Below are positions 25,517-35,121 of a DNA stretch of 64,000 nt, in pieces. A model generated the notes under the pieces. The model saw only the letters and a program-made list of their open reading frames with translations, searched no databases and had not been told where the DNA came from. The position numbers and the translations under genes were made by a program. The DNA comes from Pseudocalidococcus azoricus BACA0444 (GTDB lineage Bacteria > Cyanobacteriota > Cyanobacteriia > Thermosynechococcales > Thermosynechococcaceae). Where the stretch lies: the NCBI RefSeq assembly GCF_031729055.1, contig NZ_JAVMIP010000003.1:1-64000 (forward strand). Reading direction: 5' to 3'. Every line of letters begins with the position of its first letter. Positions within the stretch are counted from its first letter, which is position 1.

Positions 25517-26239
25517 ATGATGAAAGTAACGGGCCTGGGCAAAACACCTGTGGAAGTGGGGGCGTTCTTCAGCGATACTTGGCGCACCTATCAAAAAATT
25601 CTCCAGCATAACCACATGCACCACCGGGAACTATACCACCTGGTTCACCAAGAACTCCTGAATGCCCCCCCAGGCCTGGAGATTCTCGACTTAGGGTGTG
25701 GCGATGCCTCCTATACAGCCCAGGCCTTGGCAGGGATTTCCTTTAGTCACTATATCGGGGTGGATCTCTCAACGGTGGCCCTCGGGATTGCCGCGGAGAA
25801 TTTTGCCCAGTTGCCGGGTCGGGCTGAATTTATTACGGCTAATTTTGTGGACTATGTGCAGGCCTGCTCCCATCAATTTGACTTAATTTTGATGTCTTTT
25901 TCCCTGCATCACCTCACCTATGGAGACAAGGATCAGTTTCTGGGGCAGTTAAGGCGTGTCTTGCGGCCTGGGGGCATCTTTTTGATGATTGATGTCTTGC
26001 GGGAGGAAGGGGAAAGTTTAGCTGACTATTACCAGCGATACATCGGCCAGGCCCACCGCAATCAATGGAAACTCAATCCTGAAGAATTTGTCGCCATGTC
26101 AGAGCATATTACCACCAGTGATTTACCGGATTCCGCCGCCGCGATCATTGGCTTAGGTCAGTCCCACGGCTTCAAGGAGATTAATTGCTTATTTCTCCAT
26201 CCCGACACCACCATTGGCTTAATCAAGTTCCAAGGGTAA
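25517..26239 (+). CDS. class I SAM-dependent methyltransferase
   Basis: The roughly 240-residue protein carries the SAM motif ILDLGCGDASY at about 55-65, the acidic motif II HYIGVDLS and LRRVLRPGGIFLMIDVLREE. The fold is that of UbiE/Methyltransf_11 enzymes. Two ATGs (25517, 25520) follow GGAAG; the second has better spacing. The next gene starts within 30 bases, so they may be co-transcribed. The substrate is unknown. Confidence 0.85.
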   Translation: MMKVTGLGKTPVEVGAFFSDTWRTYQKILQHNHMHHRELYHLVHQELLNAPPGLEILDLGCGDASYTAQALAGISFSHYIGVDLSTVALGIAAENFAQLPGRAEFITANFVDYVQACSHQFDLILMSFSLHHLTYGDKDQFLGQLRRVLRPGGIFLMIDVLREEGESLADYYQRYIGQAHRNQWKLNPEEFVAMSEHITTSDLPDSAAAIIGLGQSHGFKEINCLFLHPDTTIGLIKFQG

Positions 26240-26269
26240 GTGCCGCAAAATCTCACACCGGCCCCAGCT

Positions 26270-27424
26270 ATGCCAGTCACCAAACCGATTTATTTAGATC
26301 ACCAGGCCACAACCCCTTTAGACCCCGACGTTTTGACGGCCATGTGGCCCTACTTTATCGAAAAGGCCGGAAATCCCTCCAGTCAAGGACACCTTTATGG
26401 TTGGGAAGCCGCCGCCGCGGTTAAAAAAGCTCGGGAAACTATCGCCAGCGCCATCAATGCCTCACCCGAGTCCATTATTTTTACCAGTGGGGCCACGGAA
26501 GCCAATAACTTAGTCATCAAGGGGATTGCCGAAGCCTACTTTGCCAAGGGCCGCCATCTTGTCACCGTCCAAACCGAACACGCGGCGGTTTTAGCTCCTT
26601 GTCGCTATTTAGAGCAGCATGGGTTTGAGATCACCTATTTACCCGTCCAGGCCGATGGCTTAGTGGATCTTGATCAACTTACCCCGGCCTTGCGGGAGGA
26701 TACGATTCTCGTCTCGGTGATGGCGGCCAATAATGAAATCGGTGTACTTCAGCCCATCGAAAAAATTAGTGCGCTCTGTCAGTCACGGGGGATTCTTTGC
26801 CATACGGATGCCGCCCAGGCCTTAGGGAAAATTCCCCTCGATGTCCAGGCCTTGGGGGTGGATTTTATGTCTTTAACGGCGCACAAACTCTATGGACCAA
26901 AGGGCATTGGTGGACTCTATCGCAAACCCCAAACCCCACCCCTAAAGCTCATTCCCCAACTCCACGGCGGCGGCCAAGAACAAAATTTACGCTCTGGAAC
27001 CTTGCCTACACCCCAAATTGTCGGATTTGCCCAGGCCGTGACCTTAGCCCATCAATCCCTAGACACTGAATCTGTTCGATTAGCCGGATTGCGGGAAAAA
27101 CTCTGGCAAGGCCTGGAAAAAATGGGTGATGTCATTCGCAATGGCCATCGGACTGAGACCTTACCCGGATGCTTAAATGTCAGTTTTTGGGGCCTGGATG
27201 GTGCCCAATTACAAACCGCGATTCAAGGGAAAATAGCCCTCTCCTCTGGGTCTGCCTGTAGTTCCGCTAAACCTGAGCCTTCCCATGTCCTAGTGGCCTT
27301 GGGCCGGACTTTAGCTGAATGTCGGGCGACTCTCCGCTTTGGCCTGGGGCGATCCACAACCGAAGCAGAGATTGAACAAACCCTAGAGATTCTGATCAAG
27401 GCCATTCAAAGGATCAGAGGGTAA
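26270..27424 (+). CDS. cysteine desulfurase (IscS/NifS type)
   Basis: The 384-residue PLP enzyme begins MPVTKPIYLDHQATTPLDPD. The PLP-binding lysine is in SLTAHKLYGPKGIGGLY and the persulfide cysteine in SSGSACSSAKPEPSHVL. It takes sulfur from cysteine for Fe-S clusters and thio-cofactors. Its length and SSGSAC loop place it in class I (IscS/NifS). ATG 26270 is preferred to GTG 26240, since the family begins at YLDHQATTP. No iscU or nif genes are near, so the symbol is left open. Confidence 0.93.
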   Translation: MPVTKPIYLDHQATTPLDPDVLTAMWPYFIEKAGNPSSQGHLYGWEAAAAVKKARETIASAINASPESIIFTSGATEANNLVIKGIAEAYFAKGRHLVTVQTEHAAVLAPCRYLEQHGFEITYLPVQADGLVDLDQLTPALREDTILVSVMAANNEIGVLQPIEKISALCQSRGILCHTDAAQALGKIPLDVQALGVDFMSLTAHKLYGPKGIGGLYRKPQTPPLKLIPQLHGGGQEQNLRSGTLPTPQIVGFAQAVTLAHQSLDTESVRLAGLREKLWQGLEKMGDVIRNGHRTETLPGCLNVSFWGLDGAQLQTAIQGKIALSSGSACSSAKPEPSHVLVALGRTLAECRATLRFGLGRSTTEAEIEQTLEILIKAIQRIRG

Positions 27425-27448
27425 TTATCCCCCACATCACAAGCCAAG

Positions 27449-27913
27449 TCAGTTAGGAAATAGGGACAAGGTGATCTCTGGAATTCTCGGCTCAGAACTG
27501 GGAGGATGGGAGGGATAGGGCGTTAAAGCACTGAACTTAATCTTGTATCCTGGCAATTCAGGGACAGCTTGGGGTTCGTTATTTAGGGTCAGCGTTATGG
27601 GAGTCAGTGGCTGGGTTGGGTTTTGGAGGGCCAGATTGATCACCGCTTGCCCGGCCCAAACACATTGCGCCCCCCTAGGACAGCGACTATCCTGAACCAC
27701 AGCCACAAAGGTGATTCCTAATTGCCCAGAGTTCAGGCTAATGGTTTCCCCTTGTTTGATCCGCAACGGCTGGCCAAATTCTCCGGTTGCCAGGCCACGG
27801 GTTTTCGCCAACAACTGAGTCATAATTCCTAAACCATTGACGGGATTTAAGTTTAACCCCAGGCCCACCCCAAACAACAGGACAGCAAATAGCGGCTTCA
27901 GTCCAAAACCCAT
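27449..27913 (-). CDS. secreted hypothetical protein
   Basis: From ATG 27913 the protein is 154 residues with a signal-like segment (MGFGLKPLFAVLLFGVGLGL). The domain that follows contains GITFVAVVQDSRCPRGAQCV then WAGQAVINLALQ, a pattern found in many small bacterial lipoproteins and periplasmic proteins; the two cysteines may be bonded. It converges with the cysteine desulfurase gene (24 bases). No function is known. Confidence 0.6.
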   Translation of the reverse strand: MGFGLKPLFAVLLFGVGLGLNLNPVNGLGIMTQLLAKTRGLATGEFGQPLRIKQGETISLNSGQLGITFVAVVQDSRCPRGAQCVWAGQAVINLALQNPTQPLTPITLTLNNEPQAVPELPGYKIKFSALTPYPSHPPSSEPRIPEITLSLFPN

Positions 27914-28060
27914 GATTGTTAAATAACTCGCAAACAGCAATAACCTCAGATTTTTTTCTCAGGTTGGGTTTAGGGTAGCACTGGGCGGGTCAGACCGTTG
28001 GTTAACTTTGATACGGGGATCAGGCTTTGTTGATCAGTTTGGGGTTGATCTGGCCTGGAT

Positions 28061-29284
28061 TTAAGACGGGATCGATAGGGCTACTGGAGACTGGGCCTTT
28101 AAGGCAAAAATCCGCTCCAAAACATCCGCCACGACTTTATCGGGAGTTGAAGCCCCAGAAGTAATCCCAATTGTCAGGGGGCCTGGGGGCAGCCAGTTTT
28201 CGGTCACTTCCAAATCCTGTTTCAGGGGCTTATGTTCAACCCGATTCCCCGGCCCGATCCGTTCAGCCGCATCAATGTGATAAGAGGGAATATTCCATTC
28301 CACGGCAATTTCTTGGAGGTGGGTTGTATTAGAGGAGTTATAGCCACCAATGACCACAATCAAATCTAAAGGCTCCTCCACCAGCTTGAACATCGCGTCT
28401 TGGCGTTCTTGGGTGGCATCACAGATGGTATTGAAACTGAGGAAATGATGATTGATTTGGTCAGGGCCATATTTGCGGATCAGGGTATGTTCAAACAATT
28501 TACCCATTTGCTCCGTTTCCCCTTTCAGCATCGTGGTTTGATTGGCAATCCCCAACCGGACTAAATCCCGATCTGGGTCAAATCCGAGCGAATAAGCATT
28601 CTGGAATTTCTCTAAAAATTCAACTCGGTCGCCGCCATTGAGGATGTAATCACAGACATATTCCGCCTCAGCCATGTTCAACAAAATCAGATAAGTCCCG
28701 GCAAAGGAACTAGTAGCAATGGTTTCCTCGTGATTGTACTTGCCATGAATGATGGAGGTGTAGCTGCCTTTTTTATGTTTTTCGACACTGTTCCAGACTT
28801 TCGATACCCAAGGGCAAGTCGTATCAACAATCGTGCAGCCCCGTTCATTCAAGAGTTGCATTTCTTGGACACTGGCCCCAAAGGCGGGCAAAATCACCAC
28901 ATCCCCAGGCCCGACCTCGGAAAAATCTTTCCCTTCGGGGACAACGGGGATAAATTCGACCGCCATATCTCGCAAGCGTTGATTCACCGAGGGGTTATGG
29001 ATAATCTCATTGGTAATCCAAATGCGCTGAGTGGGAAAATGCTGACGAGTTTCATAGGCTAAGGCCACAGCCCGCTCCACGCCCCAACAAAAGCCAAAGG
29101 CCTCCGCTAACCGAATTGTCACCTCCCCCTCTTGCCAGACATAGCCATTATTGCGAATGTTTTGAATCAGGCTGCTTTGATATTCTCCCTGGAGACGCTC
29201 GTTAACATCGGCTTCATGGCCAAATCCTTTGCGGTGGTATTGAGTAGATTGATGCAGTGAACGCTTAAAGGCTTTGGTATCCAT
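28061..29284 (-). CDS. ispH: 4-hydroxy-3-methylbut-2-enyl diphosphate reductase
   Basis: The 407-residue enzyme is the last step of the MEP isoprenoid pathway, making IPP and DMAPP. The three iron-sulfur cysteines are visible in [22 protein letters not shown] and [14 protein letters not shown], and the glutamate/threonine active-site segment is near the second. The cyanobacterial form is longer than that of E. coli because of an N-terminal extension (residues 1-55), as seen here. It is monocistronic. Confidence 0.96.
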   Translation of the reverse strand: MDTKAFKRSLHQSTQYHRKGFGHEADVNERLQGEYQSSLIQNIRNNGYVWQEGEVTIRLAEAFGFCWGVERAVALAYETRQHFPTQRIWITNEIIHNPSVNQRLRDMAVEFIPVVPEGKDFSEVGPGDVVILPAFGASVQEMQLLNERGCTIVDTTCPWVSKVWNSVEKHKKGSYTSIIHGKYNHEETIATSSFAGTYLILLNMAEAEYVCDYILNGGDRVEFLEKFQNAYSLGFDPDRDLVRLGIANQTTMLKGETEQMGKLFEHTLIRKYGPDQINHHFLSFNTICDATQERQDAMFKLVEEPLDLIVVIGGYNSSNTTHLQEIAVEWNIPSYHIDAAERIGPGNRVEHKPLKQDLEVTENWLPPGPLTIGITSGASTPDKVVADVLERIFALKAQSPVALSIPS

Positions 29285-29388
29285 AATTGACCTAGAGCAA
29301 AGTCTATAACTGAGGTGAGATGTAGGCTTGGGGTTTTGGCCGAATTGTCTGAAGCAGTTGATTCCTACTGTACCGGATGGAGTCAGTT

Positions 29389-30186
29389 TTAACGATACTG
29401 TTGGACGGGTTCAAGCCAGTGAAGAATTTCCTGTTCTAGCTGTTGCAACTCCGTAAAGAGGGTTTGCCGTAGCCATTGCCCAACTGCATCGAGGGGGGAA
29501 AAGTCCTGGCCGGGTTGCCAACTCCAATCTTGGCCCAGGGGTGTAAGGTGATTTCCGGCTAACCGTTTGCTGGTGATCAAAAAGTCGGGGCGTTGCTCCA
29601 GGATGTGAATCAGGCGGGGGGTTTGGTCAATATCATCGTTTTGGAAGCGGATTAAGAGGTTGCGGCGGATCCGGTAGCCTTCATGGATCATCCGTTCCGT
29701 TTCCCGCGGACTGGGACTAAATTCTGTGGTGCTGAAACTCTCCCGCAACCCCCGCAGGTTTTCTGATTTCAGGACGGACTCCATAAAGGGGATGGATTGA
29801 CTGGCACTGTAGTTATTAAAGGCTAAAAAAATATTTCCGGCCCGCTCGGCCCCATAGAGACTGGTGATGAGCAGATGGAGTTTGCAGCCCATACTGTGCC
29901 CCAGGCCATAGATCGGTAAAAATCGCTTCAGACGGTGACGTTGCTCGAGATAATTTAGGCCGGTGTTAAATTGCCGCAGGGCCTGGGCTGCCAAGGTGGT
30001 GTGATCCAAGGTACTCAGAAACGGGGTGGCAATGACAACATAGTTATGCTTGGCTAAAAATTCCAATAACCGCCGATAGGTTACCTGGGGAGCCGCCGCC
30101 ACAAAGGCCCCACCAACAAAGTGAATCACCCCCAAGGCCCGGCTGGGAGTTAAAATCCAGGCCCCCTTATGTTCTTGCCACTCCAT
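29389..30186 (-). CDS. DUF1350 alpha/beta-hydrolase-like protein
   Basis: The 265-residue protein starts [20 protein letters not shown] and has a nucleophile-elbow sequence [14 protein letters not shown], with serine in GHSMG, characteristic of the DUF1350 family found in cyanobacteria and plastids. [19 protein letters not shown] resembles the oxyanion region. The substrate is unknown. It is transcribed alone, divergently from the CbiO-like gene. Confidence 0.85.
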   Translation of the reverse strand: MEWQEHKGAWILTPSRALGVIHFVGGAFVAAAPQVTYRRLLEFLAKHNYVVIATPFLSTLDHTTLAAQALRQFNTGLNYLEQRHRLKRFLPIYGLGHSMGCKLHLLITSLYGAERAGNIFLAFNNYSASQSIPFMESVLKSENLRGLRESFSTTEFSPSPRETERMIHEGYRIRRNLLIRFQNDDIDQTPRLIHILEQRPDFLITSKRLAGNHLTPLGQDWSWQPGQDFSPLDAVGQWLRQTLFTELQQLEQEILHWLEPVQQYR

Positions 30187-30475
30187 CCCCGTTGTACTTT
30201 CCTTGATTTTAATTGCCCGGTATGTCCATGCTTAGTCTAATCAAGGTTGATGGGGTGAAACCAAAGAGTAGATCATCCCTAAAGCAGAGAAATTACCTCA
30301 AAATGTTTCCTGACCTGGGTTATGGGTCAATTTACTACTGCGCGCCTGGACACTGCAAAAGCTAAAAATCTCCTGAAGTTTGGTCAATCTGGGAAATTTG
30401 GCCCCTTAGCATTATTTCTGAGCTTGTTCCAAAATGGAAGCTGCATTCTCCACAGAAATATTTGGCTGACTGACC

Positions 30476-31249
30476 ATGCACCACAACCCCATCTGGATAA
30501 AAAATCTCAGCTATGTCTATCCCGATGGCACCCAGGCCCTGCACCATATTTCGATCTCCATTGCCGCAACAGAACGGGTGGCGATTGTCGGGGCCAATGG
30601 ATCGGGAAAATCCACCCTCCTGCTGCATCTGAATGGGATTTTTTTGCCCCAGGCCGGGGAAGTTCGGGTGGGCGAGATGCTCGTGACTCACCAAAATTTA
30701 CGGGCGATTCGCAACTTTGTTGGCCTGGTGTTTCAGAATCCCGATGATCAGTTATTCATGCCCACGGTGGGGGATGATGTCGCCTTTGGTCCGAAAAATC
30801 TCGGCTTAACAGGAACAGCCTTGGGGCAACGGGTGTATCAATCTTTGTACGCAGTGGGGATTGATCCAGACACCTACGGGCCACGGAATCCCCAAAACTT
30901 ATCGGGTGGTGAAAAAAAACGAATTGCCATTGCCGGCGTGTTAGCGATGCAGCCCCAAGTCCTTGGCCTGGATGAACCCACCGCCCAACTGGATCCCCGC
31001 TCCCGCCGCCAACTGATTGAACTGTTGCATCGCCTCCCCTTGACCCAAGTGATTGTTACCCATGATTTAGACCTGGCCCTAGAGCTTTGCCCCCGCACAA
31101 TTGTTTTAAGCCAAGGAAAAATTGTCTTTGATGGCGGCACGGCCCAGGCCCTAGGTGATGTTAATTTTCTCCAGGCCCATGCCCTTGAATCCCCTCTGAG
31201 TTATGCCCGTCCCTACTGTAATCTCCGCGATGCTCCAGCCCTATTATGA
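30476..31249 (+). CDS. CbiO/EcfA-type ABC ATPase
   Basis: The 257-residue ATPase has Walker A GANGSGKST (39-47), Q-loop VFQNPDDQLFMPTVGDDVAF typical of the CbiO/EcfA group, signature LSGGEKKR, Walker B VLGLDEPT and switch histidine in VIVTHDLDLA. Such ATPases power energy-coupling-factor importers for cobalt, nickel or vitamins. No permease or substrate-binding gene lies beside it. The metal is unknown; nickel is worth noting because the nearby guanidine hydrolase needs it, but this is speculation. Confidence 0.88.
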   Translation: MHHNPIWIKNLSYVYPDGTQALHHISISIAATERVAIVGANGSGKSTLLLHLNGIFLPQAGEVRVGEMLVTHQNLRAIRNFVGLVFQNPDDQLFMPTVGDDVAFGPKNLGLTGTALGQRVYQSLYAVGIDPDTYGPRNPQNLSGGEKKRIAIAGVLAMQPQVLGLDEPTAQLDPRSRRQLIELLHRLPLTQVIVTHDLDLALELCPRTIVLSQGKIVFDGGTAQALGDVNFLQAHALESPLSYARPYCNLRDAPALL

Positions 31250-31379
31250 AAGGTAATTGACACAGGTACAATCTTAAGCATCCAGGCCAGCCTAGCAACT
31301 ATGAAAGATATTCTGATTGGGTTGAGTGGAATTTGGAGGGCTTTTGTCTTTGCTGATTCTGAATTAACTGGAGGCATTG

Positions 31380-32153
31380 ATGTTGCAACCTGGGGATAGG
31401 GTTGAATTTAGTTTCTGGGAAGCGGGCTGCATGATTTGGCTCGGCTCCTTAGATGTTTATGAGTCCTTTTGCCAGGCCTGGTTTAGCCTCGAAGATAATG
31501 TGATCAAAACGGATGCGGCGGCGATTCAAGACCTGATTCTTAATCAACGAGCAATTATGCCCATGGAGTTATACCAAGATGATGGGTTTCGGACTCGGGT
31601 GATTCTCCGGGAACTGAATCAGCGGGAACAGGAGGATTGGACGGCACGCGTGGCCGGGCAACTGAATTTACCCACGGGGCAGATGGTGGTGTCGGGAATT
31701 GTAGATCGCAATCAAGAGGTTCCTGCTTTGGCTGATATTGACCCTGAGGATGGGCTGCAACTGTATGTAAACGTAACCCCCGGCGAATATGCGGTCACGG
31801 TCTATGCCTATCCCCCCGGAGACCTATCCACGGGTTGGGGGCAGATCGCTGATCCAGATTTATTTAAACCCACAGCAGGCATCGAACCCGAAAATCCCCT
31901 CGACTATTTTTTACGCACGCGCCCCGGTGAAGCCATGCCAGATTGGTTAGGGGCAGAGTATGGGGCTACAGCAGCAGAACGAGACGAGTTTAACCAAGCC
32001 TGTGAAGAGAGTCCGGGGTTTATTGATTTTGTCGTCCAACTATTGCCCTTAAAAGAGCCGCTGCCCAGTCCCTGGCTAGATGGTGAGATGTTTATCCCCT
32101 GGGAATTTCGTAAGCCCCAACGGTTTCCCTTAGGTGTGCCAGCTCAGGCCTGA
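31380..32153 (+). CDS. hypothetical protein
   Basis: The 257-residue acidic protein starts MLQPGDRVEFSFWEAGCMIW and contains LQLYVNVTPGEYAVTVYAYP and FIDFVVQLLPLKEPLPSPW. ATG 31380 is taken. There is no signal or membrane segment and no domain I recognise. It lies 130 bases after the CbiO-like gene and about 70 before a methyltransferase gene, all on the plus strand. Confidence 0.65.
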   Translation: MLQPGDRVEFSFWEAGCMIWLGSLDVYESFCQAWFSLEDNVIKTDAAAIQDLILNQRAIMPMELYQDDGFRTRVILRELNQREQEDWTARVAGQLNLPTGQMVVSGIVDRNQEVPALADIDPEDGLQLYVNVTPGEYAVTVYAYPPGDLSTGWGQIADPDLFKPTAGIEPENPLDYFLRTRPGEAMPDWLGAEYGATAAERDEFNQACEESPGFIDFVVQLLPLKEPLPSPWLDGEMFIPWEFRKPQRFPLGVPAQA

Positions 32154-32222
32154 AAACGTTCAGCTTGTCGAGTTAATTGCGTTACTGTGAGGGGTGAAGT
32201 TAATCTTTTTTGCAGATTTCCA

Positions 32223-32870
32223 ATGGCTTCTGTGCTCCAGGCCCCCCAACGGCAAAAATTAGACCCTAGTAGTGATGATCGCCTGTTCTATGATGTTCCC
32301 CGCTTTGTCACCCATGTGGATGCTGGATTTATTGCCCAACTGACTAACCTCTATCGGCAACGACTACGCCCAGAGATGCGGATTTTGGATTTAATGAGCA
32401 GTTGGGTCTCCCATTTACCGCCGGAAATGCGCTTTATGGAAGTGGTCGGCCATGGGTTGAATGGGGCGGAACTGGCTAAAAATCCCCGCTTGGATCAGCA
32501 TTTTGTCCAGAATCTCAATCAAGAATTAGCCTTACCGTTGCCCGATGCCAGCTTTGATGCGGTGTTGAATACGGTTTCGGTTCAATATCTCCAATACCCA
32601 GAAGCCATTTTCGCGGAAATTTATCGAGTTTTGCGGCCAGGTGGGATCATTATTGTTAGTTTTTCCAACCGAATGTTTTATCAAAAAGCAATCCAGGCCT
32701 GGCGAGATGGAGATGACCAGGATCATGTGGAATTAGTGAAGTCCTACGTTCAGGCCATACCAGGATTTATCCCACCAGAGGTGATCGCCAATGGGGGCCT
32801 GGGAAAATTTCTGCCTTGGCTTTCTTTAGGCGATCCCTTTTATGCCGTGATCAGCCAGCGAGCAATTTAG
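32223..32870 (+). CDS. methyltransferase-like protein
   Basis: From ATG 32223 the protein is 215 residues. The Rossmann pattern is partly degenerate: MRILDLMSSWVSHLP stands where the glycine-rich SAM loop is expected. The later motifs LPLPDASFDAVLNTVSVQYL and IYRVLRPGGIIIVSFSNRM are clear Methyltransf_11 features. Families with DLxSSWVSHLP exist across cyanobacteria and plants. Whether it binds SAM in the usual way is open. A longer start at 32187 is possible. Confidence 0.78.
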   Translation: MASVLQAPQRQKLDPSSDDRLFYDVPRFVTHVDAGFIAQLTNLYRQRLRPEMRILDLMSSWVSHLPPEMRFMEVVGHGLNGAELAKNPRLDQHFVQNLNQELALPLPDASFDAVLNTVSVQYLQYPEAIFAEIYRVLRPGGIIIVSFSNRMFYQKAIQAWRDGDDQDHVELVKSYVQAIPGFIPPEVIANGGLGKFLPWLSLGDPFYAVISQRAI

Positions 32871-32895
32871 AGCAAAGGTTAGAGAGACCACAATC

Positions 32896-33447
32896 CTACT
32901 GGTTCGGTTCTAAGGGTAAAGTGGGCAAACTTGGGCTAGGCAAGGGTGTGGGGATGGCATTGGGAGTAATTGGATTTGTGGGGGACGTATTTAGGGGAGG
33001 AATGTTAAAAAGTTCTGAACTGGAGTTATTGAGCGTGGGTTGGTCAGTGGGTTGAGTGGCCAAGGCGACCCGATTCCCCCCCACAGACCGGAGTAAGTCC
33101 AAAACTTGAATGACTTCGTTATAGCTAACTAACTGTGAGGCTCTTAAAACAACCAGGCCCTGCGGATTTGTCCGTAAATAGGTCAACAGCCGCTCATACA
33201 ACTGATCCCGATTAACTGGATCCTGCTCCACATAGGTTTGCCCCGTCGGATCAATACTAACCACGAGCAATTTTTGGGACTGGGCCTGACTGGTACTGGC
33301 TTTGGGGAGGTCTAAGCTGATGGCCTGTTGGCGGGTGAGGGCGACTGCGGCCAGGATAAAAAAGGTCAAAATGCAAAACACCACGTCGATCAAGGGCAGC
33401 ATCTCAATCCGAGCATTGTCCCCTTCATTGGGCAGATGGACTTTCAT
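32896..33447 (-). CDS. exbD: ExbD/TolR biopolymer-transport protein
   Basis: The 183-residue protein has one N-terminal membrane helix (IEMLPLIDVVFCILTFFILA) bearing the aspartate in PLIDVVF that carries protons in ExbD/TolR. A periplasmic domain (VVSIDPTGQTYVEQDPVNRD) and a proline/threonine/serine-rich C-terminal tail (from about 150) follow. It lies 12 bases after exbB. With ExbB it forms the motor that energises TonB-type outer-membrane transport. Confidence 0.9.
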   Translation of the reverse strand: MKVHLPNEGDNARIEMLPLIDVVFCILTFFILAAVALTRQQAISLDLPKASTSQAQSQKLLVVSIDPTGQTYVEQDPVNRDQLYERLLTYLRTNPQGLVVLRASQLVSYNEVIQVLDLLRSVGGNRVALATQPTDQPTLNNSSSELFNIPPLNTSPTNPITPNAIPTPLPSPSLPTLPLEPNQ

Positions 33448-33459
33448 GGGTGCAGTTTC

Positions 33460-34152
33460 CTAAGGATAAGCGGACTCGACTGGGCTGATACCGGCTTGTT
33501 GTTGTAACCAGGCCTGGCGATAGGTCAATTCCAACTCATTACCCGTGCGGCGAAAAATTTGGGCTTGTTGAAACAGCAGGGCCTGGAAAAATCGCTGAAA
33601 GGCCAAGGTGACAATTGCGACCACTAAGCCCGTTGCCGTACTGATCAAGGCCTCACTAATCCCAATGCTCACCCCAGTAGTAGCCGGTGTGCCCAAATCC
33701 CCCAAACGAACTTGCCCCAGAGCATTAATCAGACCCAAGACGGTTCCCAACAGACCCAGGAGGGGAGCCATCGTAATTGTGGCCTCTAAAACTTTTTCCC
33801 CCCGCCGCATGGCCGAGAGTTCTTCATCTGCTGCTGCTTCCAGAGCTAAACGAAAAATTTCCGGTTCCGTATTCACCAGTTGTAACGGTGTCGCTAAAAA
33901 TCTGCCCATGGGTTGTTCACTGGCCTGGATCGCAATAGTTAGAGCCGCTTGCCAGTTTTGTTGGGCAGCGATCAGAATTTGTTCCGCTAGTTTACGCTCC
34001 CCCCGAAAAACAAGGCTCCAAAACCAAAGGCGTTCAAAAATTGTTCCCAAGGCCAAAATTGATAGGACTAACAGGGGCCACATGGCCAGGCCACCACGGT
34101 TAAATGCCTCAGCAATATTCACAGTTTGTTCCCTAAATGCAGACGTTCCCAT
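33460..34152 (-). CDS. exbB: ExbB/TolQ/MotA proton-channel protein
   Basis: The 230-residue protein has three membrane segments (about 24-44, 130-150 and 172-195) and the family core ATITMAPLLGLLGTVLGLIN followed by GISEALISTATGLVVAIVTL. It partners ExbD downstream. No tonB gene is adjacent. Confidence 0.92.
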   Translation of the reverse strand: MGTSAFREQTVNIAEAFNRGGLAMWPLLVLSILALGTIFERLWFWSLVFRGERKLAEQILIAAQQNWQAALTIAIQASEQPMGRFLATPLQLVNTEPEIFRLALEAAADEELSAMRRGEKVLEATITMAPLLGLLGTVLGLINALGQVRLGDLGTPATTGVSIGISEALISTATGLVVAIVTLAFQRFFQALLFQQAQIFRRTGNELELTYRQAWLQQQAGISPVESAYP

Positions 34153-34250
34153 TCCCAGGTTAGATTAGCAAAAATCTCGCGGGTGGATTTCCACACCTGT
34201 AGCATAGATTTTTTCATGGCACAATCTTAGGTAATGATGAGGGTTGATTC

Positions 34251-34523
34251 ATGGCCGCCTTTTACAACTGGTATCGCAACACCTTACGCCATCCCAAGTA
34301 TCGCTGGTTAGTGATTGGCGCTAGTTTACTGTACCTGTTTAGTCCCCTGGATATTTCCCCCGATTTAATCCCCATTGTTGGCCAAGTAGATGATGTTGCC
34401 GTAATCATGTTATTGGCCAGTGAAGTGACGCAAATGCTAGTGGAACGGATTCGTTCTCGGAAGCAACAGACCGCCGCCCCCGCCGCAGAACAAACCGTTG
34501 ACGTTTCCGCTGAGTCCTTTTAA
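34251..34523 (+). CDS. DUF1232 (YkvA-type) membrane protein
   Basis: The 90-residue protein has the DUF1232 core: RHPKYRWLVIGASLLYLFSP, LDISPDLIPIVGQVDDVAVI. Two short hydrophobic stretches (about 18-30 and 45-62) suggest membrane attachment. The C-terminal 20 residues are polar. The function is unknown. It is divergent from exbB. Confidence 0.85.
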   Translation: MAAFYNWYRNTLRHPKYRWLVIGASLLYLFSPLDISPDLIPIVGQVDDVAVIMLLASEVTQMLVERIRSRKQQTAAPAAEQTVDVSAESF

Positions 34524-35121
34524 GGGGTTGGTTGGCCGCGGCAGCTTCGAGCTTGGGATAGCAGAAACATATTGGTTTTAATTTCCAGGCCAGGTTGAGG
34601 TTAATAATTTTGCTTCCTACCAGACAGGGTAGTGGTTCCATAAAGTTCCCTCGCCCGATCTCGCTCCCCATGACTAATTTTCAACTGATTCCAATAGTTA
34701 CCCCAGGAGTGATGGAGATTGCCGTGTCTGAGCCTGTGATCCTGAAGGCAACTTTTAGCTAGCACCAAACCAAAGTTTAAGGAATTAAAAATTTCCTTCA
34801 GCTGCTTGGATGTGATCTGGACAACATGATGGAGCACCATTCACTTCCGCGGCCGCGGCGCGCCAGCCCATAAGTCCCCAACAAAAACCCAGGATAGGAT
34901 AAAGGTTCACAAAACTTCATTACGTTTATCTGGTTTACCTAGAGAATAGTAAATATTGATTAATATTATCTGACTACTTCTTTTCAAATTGTGACGGAAT
35001 CCGGCTCTATCGCTGATTTTGCGGCAATTCTTTGCTACAAGGTGATAGAAGGCTTGTTTGTTCACGCCCTTAACAATTCTTCACATTTGTGAATTTTTAG
35101 TTACTCAAGGAGTTAGAACGC
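34524..35121. promoter_or_regulatory. upstream region of chlH, with an all-G/C tract
   Basis: No gene is supported in these 598 bases; a 79-codon minus frame (34601-34840) has no recognisable content. Bases 34847-34864 are all G/C and contain overlapping palindromes CCGCGG, GCGGCCGC and GGCGCGCC. Near chlH, TTCACATTTGTGAA (about 35079-35092) is a near-perfect inverted repeat, and AAGGAG (35107-35112) is a good ribosome site for ATG 35122. Confidence 0.5.

Noticed and set aside
34601..34840. 79-codon minus-strand ORF upstream of chlH
   Set aside because: No recognisable motif, no ribosome site, and it overlaps the chlH upstream region. Treated as chance.
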